DNA from: Bacteroidota bacterium
GTDB taxonomy: Bacteria; Bacteroidota; Ignavibacteria; UBA10030; BY39
Direction: 5' to 3'
Length of the DNA stretch: 5,297 bases
Assembly (NCBI GenBank): GCA_018830765.1
Contig: JAHJRJ010000073.1
Span: 1-5,297, forward strand
Position 1 is the first letter of the stretch, and each line of letters starts with the position of its first letter. The notes beneath the pieces are model-generated. The model worked only from the letters and a program-made list of their open reading frames with translations, was not told the DNA's origin and searched no databases. Below, piece after piece: positions 1 to 4,633 of this stretch. The translations under genes and the position numbers were made by a program.

Positions 1-1176
1 ATGAATGATGTAGTAATCGTCAGTGCAGTTCGTACGCCAATCGGTTCTTTCAACGGTTCAATTAGCTCACTTCCTGCCACGAAATTAGGCGCTATTGTCA
101 TCGAAGAGGCTCTCAAAAGGTCGAACGTTGGGAAAGATCAAGTTGACGAAGTTATAATGGGTTCAGTTTTAACAGCCGGAATGGGACAAGCCCCAGCCCG
201 CCAAGCAGCTATCTATGCCGGCTTACCTGAATCAGTTGAATGTATGACCATTAACAAAGTATGCGGCTCAGGATTAAAATCAGTTATGCTCGGCGCTCAG
301 GCAATTATGTTGGGTGATGCAGATGTTGTTGTTGCCGGTGGGATGGAAAGTATGTCTAACGTCCCTTACATACTCGACAAAGCACGTTCAGGTTACCGAA
401 TGGGTCACGGACAACTGACGGATTTACTGATTAATGACGGTTTGTGGGATGTTTATAATAACTTCCACATGGGGACTGCCGCAGAATTGACAGCGAAAGA
501 GTATCAAATTACGCGAGAAGCTCAAGATGAATTTGCGGTAACAAGTTATAAGCGGGCGTTGAATGCTCAAACAAACAATTTATTTAAAGAAGAAATTGTG
601 CCGGTAGTAATTACTCAAAAAGGGTCTGATTCGCTAATCATCAGCGAAGATGAAGAACCGAAGAAAGTAAAGTTCGATAAAATTGCTACATTAAAACCTG
701 CTTTTCAAAAAGACGGCACTATTACAGCGGCGAATGCGTCCAAAATCAACGACGGTGCGGCTGCCGTCGTCTTAATGTTGAAGAAAAAAGCTGAAGAGTT
801 AGGTATTAAGCCACTTGTTAAAATTATTAACTCCGCTTCTTTTGCTAAAAAGCCCGAAATGTTTCCTACAGCTCCCGCCGATGTTATCCAAAAACTTCTA
901 AAGAAAACCGGCTTCTCAAAAGAAGATATCGATTTGTATGAAATTAATGAGGCTTTCGCCGTTGTTACATTATCCGTCATAAAAATATTAGGATTGGATA
1001 TGAATAAAGTAAACATTAACGGTGGAGCTGTTGCACTCGGACATCCGATAGGAGCCAGCGGTACAAGACTACTTGTTACACTCATCCATGCAATGAAACA
1101 ACAAAATGTAAAACGCGGCTTAGTTACTTTATGTATCGGTGGCGGTGAAGCCAGCGCTATGATAATAGAACAATAA
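1..1176 (+). CDS. atoB: Acetyl-CoA C-acetyltransferase (acetoacetyl-CoA thiolase)
   Basis: Cytoplasmic thiolase that condenses two acetyl-CoA to acetoacetyl-CoA, or cleaves acetoacetyl-CoA in the reverse direction. The 391-residue length is the usual length of biosynthetic-type thiolases. Visible catalytic residues are the nucleophile Cys88 in NKVCGSG, Asn316 in the NEAFA motif, His348 in GHPIGASG and the acid/base Cys378 in LCIGGG. His156-Met157 in the FHMG motif match the short-chain pocket of the Zoogloea enzyme. Near residues 286-292 the sequence is EMFPTAP, where the Zoogloea-type enzyme has a Met-Gly; the Phe-Pro pair and the stretch EDEEPKKV (217-224) resemble mitochondrial ACAT1-type thiolases. 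The ATG at the first base gives residue numbers that agree with the family, so the start is probably correct even though no upstream sequence is visible. First visible gene of an operon with the two genes downstream. Family certain; preferred direction and branched-substrate use are inference. Confidence 0.96.
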   Translation: MNDVVIVSAVRTPIGSFNGSISSLPATKLGAIVIEEALKRSNVGKDQVDEVIMGSVLTAGMGQAPARQAAIYAGLPESVECMTINKVCGSGLKSVMLGAQAIMLGDADVVVAGGMESMSNVPYILDKARSGYRMGHGQLTDLLINDGLWDVYNNFHMGTAAELTAKEYQITREAQDEFAVTSYKRALNAQTNNLFKEEIVPVVITQKGSDSLIISEDEEPKKVKFDKIATLKPAFQKDGTITAANASKINDGAAAVVLMLKKKAEELGIKPLVKIINSASFAKKPEMFPTAPADVIQKLLKKTGFSKEDIDLYEINEAFAVVTLSVIKILGLDMNKVNINGGAVALGHPIGASGTRLLVTLIHAMKQQNVKRGLVTLCIGGGEASAMIIEQ

Positions 1177-1181
1177 ACTCG

Positions 1182-1187
1182 AAGGAG
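1182..1187 (+). promoter_or_regulatory. Ribosome binding site for the 3-hydroxyacyl-CoA dehydrogenase
   Basis: AAGGAG lies 7 bases before the ATG at 1195, in the 18-base gap after the thiolase stop. It fixes the start of the dehydrogenase and shows that this organism uses Shine-Dalgarno initiation. Confidence 0.85.
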
Positions 1188-1194
1188 AACAAGT

Positions 1195-2058
1195 ATGGAC
1201 ATAAAAAACATCACAGTGATTGGTGCAGGTACGATGGGAAATGGTATTTCTCACGTTTTTGCCCAATATGGGTTTCAGGTCGTCTTGAACGATATTAAAC
1301 AGGAATATATCGACAGGGCAATCACAAACATTTCTAACAATCTCGACCGTCAAATTAAAAAAGGAACTCTAACCCTAGAACAGAAACAAGCAACATTAAA
1401 TAATATTAAACCGGAATTATCTTTTGACTCGGCAATAAAAAATGCAGATTTAATTATAGAAGCAGCTACGGAAGACAAACAGATAAAGCTGAATATTTTC
1501 AAAACACTCGATTCGAATTCAGCAGCTCATACTATTTTAGCCACCAACACTTCATCTATTTCCATTACTGAGATTGCTGCAGTTACAAAACGTCCGGATA
1601 AAGTAATCGGCATGCATTTTATGAATCCTGTTCCGGTGATGAAATTAGTCGAAGTAATCCGGGGGCTGTCAACTTCCGATCAAACTTACCAAACAATAAA
1701 GGCTCTTACCGAAAAGTTAGAAAAAACTCCTGTCGAAGTAAACGACTATCCCGGTTTTGTCGCAAACCGCATATTAATGCCGATGATTAACGAAGCAATC
1801 TATTGTGTAATGGAAGGCGTAGCAACTAACGAAAGCGTTGATACAGTATTGAAGTTAGGCGCAAATCATCCGATGGGTCCGTTGCAATTGGCAGATTTTA
1901 TCGGGTTGGATGTGTGCTTGGCGATTATGGAGGTAATGCACAACGGTTTAGGCGACCCCAAATATAGGCCCTGTCCGTTACTTAAGAAAATGGTCGCTTC
2001 TGGAAATTTGGGAAGAAAAACCGGTAAAGGATTTTACGATTACACACAAATAAAATGA
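1195..2058 (+). CDS. hbd: 3-hydroxybutyryl-CoA dehydrogenase (NAD-dependent 3-hydroxyacyl-CoA dehydrogenase)
   Basis: Soluble enzyme that interconverts acetoacetyl-CoA and (S)-3-hydroxybutyryl-CoA, the step following the thiolase encoded just upstream. The 287 residues form the normal two-domain short HAD protein. An N-terminal Rossmann fold carries GAGTMG (10-15), with Asp33 at the end of the second strand, which favours NAD over NADP. Ser120 in TNTSS, His141 in MHFMNPVPVMKLVE, Glu153 and Asn191 in FVANRIL have the same mutual spacing as the Ser/His/Glu/Asn catalytic set of the human mitochondrial enzyme. The C-terminal helical dimerisation domain ends with the typical GRKTGKGFYDY (273-283). 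There is no fused enoyl-CoA hydratase domain, so this is a stand-alone dehydrogenase and not a FadB-type multifunctional protein. It is 18 bases downstream of the thiolase and 9 bases upstream of the acyl-CoA dehydrogenase, so almost certainly co-transcribed with both. Confidence 0.95.
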   Translation: MDIKNITVIGAGTMGNGISHVFAQYGFQVVLNDIKQEYIDRAITNISNNLDRQIKKGTLTLEQKQATLNNIKPELSFDSAIKNADLIIEAATEDKQIKLNIFKTLDSNSAAHTILATNTSSISITEIAAVTKRPDKVIGMHFMNPVPVMKLVEVIRGLSTSDQTYQTIKALTEKLEKTPVEVNDYPGFVANRILMPMINEAIYCVMEGVATNESVDTVLKLGANHPMGPLQLADFIGLDVCLAIMEVMHNGLGDPKYRPCPLLKKMVASGNLGRKTGKGFYDYTQIK

Positions 2059-2061
2059 GGA
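2056..2061 (+). promoter_or_regulatory. Ribosome binding site overlapping the upstream stop codon
   Basis: TGAGGA contains the TGA stop of the dehydrogenase (2056-2058), and its GAGGA core lies 6 bases before the ATG at 2068. A stop codon embedded in the Shine-Dalgarno sequence suggests translational coupling between the two genes. Confidence 0.7.
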
Positions 2062-2067
2062 ATCAAG

Positions 2068-3210
2068 ATGAATTTCGATTTTACAGAAACGCAGTTGATG
2101 ATCAAAGAGATGGCAAAGAAATTTTCCGAAGATGTGTTAGCACCTACAGCAGCCGAAAGAGATGAGAAAGAAGAATTTCCCCATGACGCGGTTAAACAGA
2201 TGGGCGAATTGGGATTAATGGGTATGATGGTTCCTGAACAATTCAACGGTGCCGGTCTCGACACTGTGAGCTATGTAGTAGCTATGGAAGAAATATCAAA
2301 GATGGATGCATCGGCAGGAGTTATAATGTCCGTAAATAATTCGCTTGTATGTTACGGTTTGGCTGAATTCGGTTCTGACTTTCAAAAGGAAAAATATCTT
2401 AAGGAGTTAGCCATCGGCAAAAAGTTAGGAGCTTTTGCTCTATCAGAACCGGAAGCCGGCAGTGATGCTTCAAATCAGAAAACTACGGCTGTCCGAGACG
2501 GCGATTTTTATTTAATTAATGGTACAAAAAATTTCATAACGAACGGTAAATATGCCGATGTAGTTTTAGTGATGGCAACAACCGATAAATCCAAAGGCAC
2601 TCACGGTATAAGCACATTTATTGTTGACAAAGGAATTCCCGGATTCGAAGTAGCGAAGAAAGAAAATAAACTCGGTATCCGAAGCTCAGATACTGTATCT
2701 CTTTCTTTCACCGATTGTCGCGTTTCTGTTGAAAACAGAATCGGTGAAGAAGGATTCGGATTTAAGTTTGCTATGAAGACGTTAGATGGCGGTCGCATAG
2801 GAATTGCCGCTCAAGCTTTGGGTATTGCTCAAGCATCTTTAGAAGCGGCGCTGAAATATTCTAAGGAACGCAAAGCTTTCGGACAATTCATTGCCGAGTT
2901 TCAAGGTATTCAGTTTAAGCTTGCAGATATGGCGACAAGAATCGAAGCAGCACGGCTGTTAACTCTGAAATCGGCAGCTCTGAAAGATAGCGGTAAACCT
3001 TACGGTCATGCATCTGCTATGGCAAAACTTTATGCATCGAAAGTTGCTGTGGATGCTGCTCTCGAAGCGATACAAATTCACGGTGGATATGGGTATGTTA
3101 AAGATTATCCCGTAGAAAGATACTTGCGTGATGCAAAAATAACTGAGATTTATGAAGGGACTTCAGAGGTACAGAGGATAGTTATCGCCAGAAATTTATT
3201 GAAAGATTGA
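2068..3210 (+). CDS. Short-chain acyl-CoA dehydrogenase (butyryl-CoA dehydrogenase-like)
   Basis: FAD-dependent enzyme that introduces the alpha-beta double bond in acyl-CoA, or with suitable partners reduces crotonyl-CoA to butyryl-CoA. The 380-residue length is normal for the family. In order: N-terminal helical domain (about 1-120), beta domain with the signature ALSEPEAGSD (124-133) and the FAD/substrate loop NGTKNFITNG (151-160), then the C-terminal helical domain with the second signature QIHGGYGY (336-343). The catalytic base is Glu363 in IYEGTSEVQR, equivalent to the Glu of short-chain/butyryl-CoA dehydrogenases; isovaleryl- and long-chain types carry it elsewhere. Last gene of the operon, following the hydroxyacyl-CoA dehydrogenase by 9 bases. 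Bcd is a possible name, but no etfAB genes lie next to it here, so neither electron bifurcation nor the reductive direction is shown. Chain-length preference is inferred from family resemblance only. Confidence 0.94.
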   Translation: MNFDFTETQLMIKEMAKKFSEDVLAPTAAERDEKEEFPHDAVKQMGELGLMGMMVPEQFNGAGLDTVSYVVAMEEISKMDASAGVIMSVNNSLVCYGLAEFGSDFQKEKYLKELAIGKKLGAFALSEPEAGSDASNQKTTAVRDGDFYLINGTKNFITNGKYADVVLVMATTDKSKGTHGISTFIVDKGIPGFEVAKKENKLGIRSSDTVSLSFTDCRVSVENRIGEEGFGFKFAMKTLDGGRIGIAAQALGIAQASLEAALKYSKERKAFGQFIAEFQGIQFKLADMATRIEAARLLTLKSAALKDSGKPYGHASAMAKLYASKVAVDAALEAIQIHGGYGYVKDYPVERYLRDAKITEIYEGTSEVQRIVIARNLLKD

Positions 3211-3285
3211 CCTACATTTTAGACTCTGTAACCGATGTAAAATAAAGAGTTTAAGAGATGGCTTAAAGAATTTATTAAAAAATAC
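3211..3285. other. Intergenic spacer after the acyl-CoA operon, no clear terminator
   Basis: AT-rich spacer between the operon stop and the next promoter. It holds only weak inverted repeats: TACAT/ATGTA at 3212-3216 and 3235-3239, and TTTAAG/CTTAAA at 3250-3255 and 3262-3267. Neither is followed by a T-run, so no intrinsic terminator can be called; the operon may end by Rho or read into the next gene. Confidence 0.5.
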
Positions 3286-3314
3286 TTGACAAGTTTATTA
3301 AAATTTTGTATAAT
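3286..3314 (+). promoter_or_regulatory. Consensus sigma70-type promoter for the outer-membrane protein gene
   Basis: TTGACA at 3286-3291 and TATAAT at 3309-3314 are both perfect matches to the housekeeping consensus with the optimal 17-base spacer. Transcription would begin near 3321, giving a leader of about 60 bases before the ATG at 3382. This makes the downstream gene an independent, probably strongly expressed unit. It also argues against the divergent TTTG/TANNTTTG promoter type used by typical Bacteroidota. Confidence 0.85.
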
Positions 3315-3327
3315 TGTGCCAGCCAAA

Positions 3328-3348
3328 AAATTAAATGTTATTTAATTT
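3328..3348 (+). promoter_or_regulatory. AT-only hairpin in the 5' leader
   Basis: AAATTAAAT (3328-3336) and ATTTAATTT (3340-3348) are perfect 9-base inverted arms around the loop GTT. The hairpin lies just after the predicted transcription start. It could be an mRNA-stabilising 5' stem or a dyad for a repressor; being all A-T, it is thermodynamically weak and may also be chance in AT-rich DNA. Confidence 0.4.
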
Positions 3349-3371
3349 AAACTATCAATAACAAATTTAAT

Positions 3372-3377
3372 AGGAGG
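3372..3377 (+). promoter_or_regulatory. Strong ribosome binding site of the outer-membrane protein gene
   Basis: A complete AGGAGG sits 4 bases before the ATG at 3382. With the consensus promoter upstream it predicts high expression and fixes the start, which also gives a proper signal peptide. Confidence 0.85.
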
Positions 3378-3381
3378 TTTT

Positions 3382-4542
3382 ATGAAACGTTTATTACTTG
3401 CTATTTTTCTTGTAATTCTGTCAGTGGGGTTTGTTTTTTCGCAGAATGTATCTGTATCAGATTATCAGGTACCTGTTAGCTCGGCAAAAAACTTGCTCTT
3501 AAATGCCAATTGGAATTGGGCACAAACTGGCGATACTGTCACAACCAATAACATGAGTGGTGCAGTGTTTTTTAGGACTTTTTATTCATCTTTACCTTTT
3601 GCTTGGTTTATCGATGCCGATGGAGCTGCAAATCGTTCATTAGGTAATAAATGGCAACTTCAGACGAATCTATCGGGTCGAGTAAATAAATATGTTTGGG
3701 ATGATCAGGATTGGTTCGGTTTTGGTAGAGCTAGGGTTAGATATGAGAGACCAGCAGTCGGGCCAGAATGGGATCAACCGGCTTCAGATTTGACAATCGG
3801 TGCGGGATATGGAAGATTTATTAATGCTACAGCATTGGCGAAAGCTGTCCGTATCGAAGGGCATTTACTCAAGGAAGGAGTAATCAAAAATCACATGCCG
3901 AAAGAAATCATGATCGAAGTAGCCAACATTATTGAACGTGAAGGAGAATATAAAGATTTATACGGAGCAACTTACGAAGTACAGTGGTTCAAAGCAATTG
4001 AAGAAAAGATTAAAGAATCCGGAGAACTCATTGGCGAACATCTTGGTGCAATGGGTTTCTTTAGAACGCGCCAAGTTTTATTTAATATTCAAGAAAAAGT
4101 TAACGATAGATACTATGGTTGGGATTTAAGCGCTGGAGTATTGTTTGAACTAACAAAGCCGTTTAAAAGTCAAGAAATTGGTTCACCGCAATTAACTATT
4201 ATCGGCAATTATGCATATCCTATTGATTGGAGTATGCAGCTAAATGCAAAAGCCGAAGCCAGTACGCCGATTGATAGCAATTTCTTCAAGCAGACTAACA
4301 TCAGTGTTGGTACCGATTTCATCTACGAATTATCAAACAAGATCAATTGGGTAACCGGATATCGGCTGGGCTTACTTAAAAAACCAAATGTAGATGCCCA
4401 GACCACACATAATTTATCTTCGTCATTCCTATTCTATCTTGAAAATCAAATCTATTATGGGGTTACAGGTTCTCTTTCAAAGATAGGTGATAATGCTACA
4501 AATCTTGGAATCTCGATGTCATTACAATACAGATTATTTTAA
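3382..4542 (+). CDS. Secreted, probable outer-membrane beta-barrel protein of unknown function
   Basis: I do not recognise a named family. The 386-residue protein starts with a clear signal peptide: basic MKR, a hydrophobic core at about 4-19 and a likely cut after VFS (20/21). The mature part is rich in alternating aromatic/polar strands (for example 90-122, 245-258, 271-295, 305-330, 344-365, 374-386) and ends in LQYRLF, a terminal Phe of the kind recognised by the BAM assembly machinery. In the middle, about 149-240, the character changes to charged amphipathic helices (ALAKAVRIEGHLLKEG, EIMIEVANIIEREGEY, WFKAIEEKIKESGEL). This suggests a helical domain or plug inserted between barrel strands, facing the periplasm or the outside. 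The gene has its own consensus promoter, strong ribosome binding site and terminator, so it is monocistronic. Role unknown: a porin, an adhesin-like surface protein or a structural outer-membrane protein are all possible. The outer-membrane location is inferred from composition and the C-terminus. Confidence 0.8.
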   Translation: MKRLLLAIFLVILSVGFVFSQNVSVSDYQVPVSSAKNLLLNANWNWAQTGDTVTTNNMSGAVFFRTFYSSLPFAWFIDADGAANRSLGNKWQLQTNLSGRVNKYVWDDQDWFGFGRARVRYERPAVGPEWDQPASDLTIGAGYGRFINATALAKAVRIEGHLLKEGVIKNHMPKEIMIEVANIIEREGEYKDLYGATYEVQWFKAIEEKIKESGELIGEHLGAMGFFRTRQVLFNIQEKVNDRYYGWDLSAGVLFELTKPFKSQEIGSPQLTIIGNYAYPIDWSMQLNAKAEASTPIDSNFFKQTNISVGTDFIYELSNKINWVTGYRLGLLKKPNVDAQTTHNLSSSFLFYLENQIYYGVTGSLSKIGDNATNLGISMSLQYRLF

Positions 4543-4564
4543 TAGGATACTTTGATAGTTTTAT

Positions 4565-4594
4565 AAAAGGCGTTGAAATCAACGCCTTTTTTTT
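4565..4594 (+). terminator. Intrinsic (Rho-independent) terminator
   Basis: AAAAGGCGTTG (4565-4575) and CAACGCCTTTT (4580-4590) form a perfect 11-base-pair stem with loop AAAT. The T-run at 4587-4594 follows directly. It ends the outer-membrane protein transcript 22 bases after its stop codon and separates it from the following gene. The A-run on the left arm could also let it work weakly on the other strand. Confidence 0.93.
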
Positions 4595-4596
4595 AT

Positions 4597-4625
4597 TTGA
4601 AATCCTGCCAAATTTTTATTAAATT
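4597..4625 (+). promoter_or_regulatory. Possible weak promoter of the KaiC-like gene
   Basis: TTGAAA (4597-4602) and TAAATT (4620-4625), 17 bases apart, are an imperfect sigma70-type pair directly after the terminator. If used, transcription would begin about at the ATG at 4634, giving a very short or absent leader, which fits the lack of a good Shine-Dalgarno site there. Such AT-rich matches are easily chance. Confidence 0.3.
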
Positions 4626-4633
4626 CATAAAGA

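Noticed and set aside
705..1214. 169-codon open frame on the - strand inside the thiolase gene
   Set aside because: Antisense shadow of a well-conserved thiolase with intact catalytic motifs; no plausible protein features.
3212..3267. Short inverted repeats after the acyl-CoA dehydrogenase as an operon terminator or operator
   Set aside because: Arms of only 5-6 bases, AT-rich and without a following T-run; not distinguishable from chance.
3932..4129. 65-codon + strand frame inside the outer-membrane protein gene
   Set aside because: Overlaps the helical part of the longer gene in another frame, with no ribosome binding site and a Lys/Asn-rich composition typical of an AT-rich shadow.
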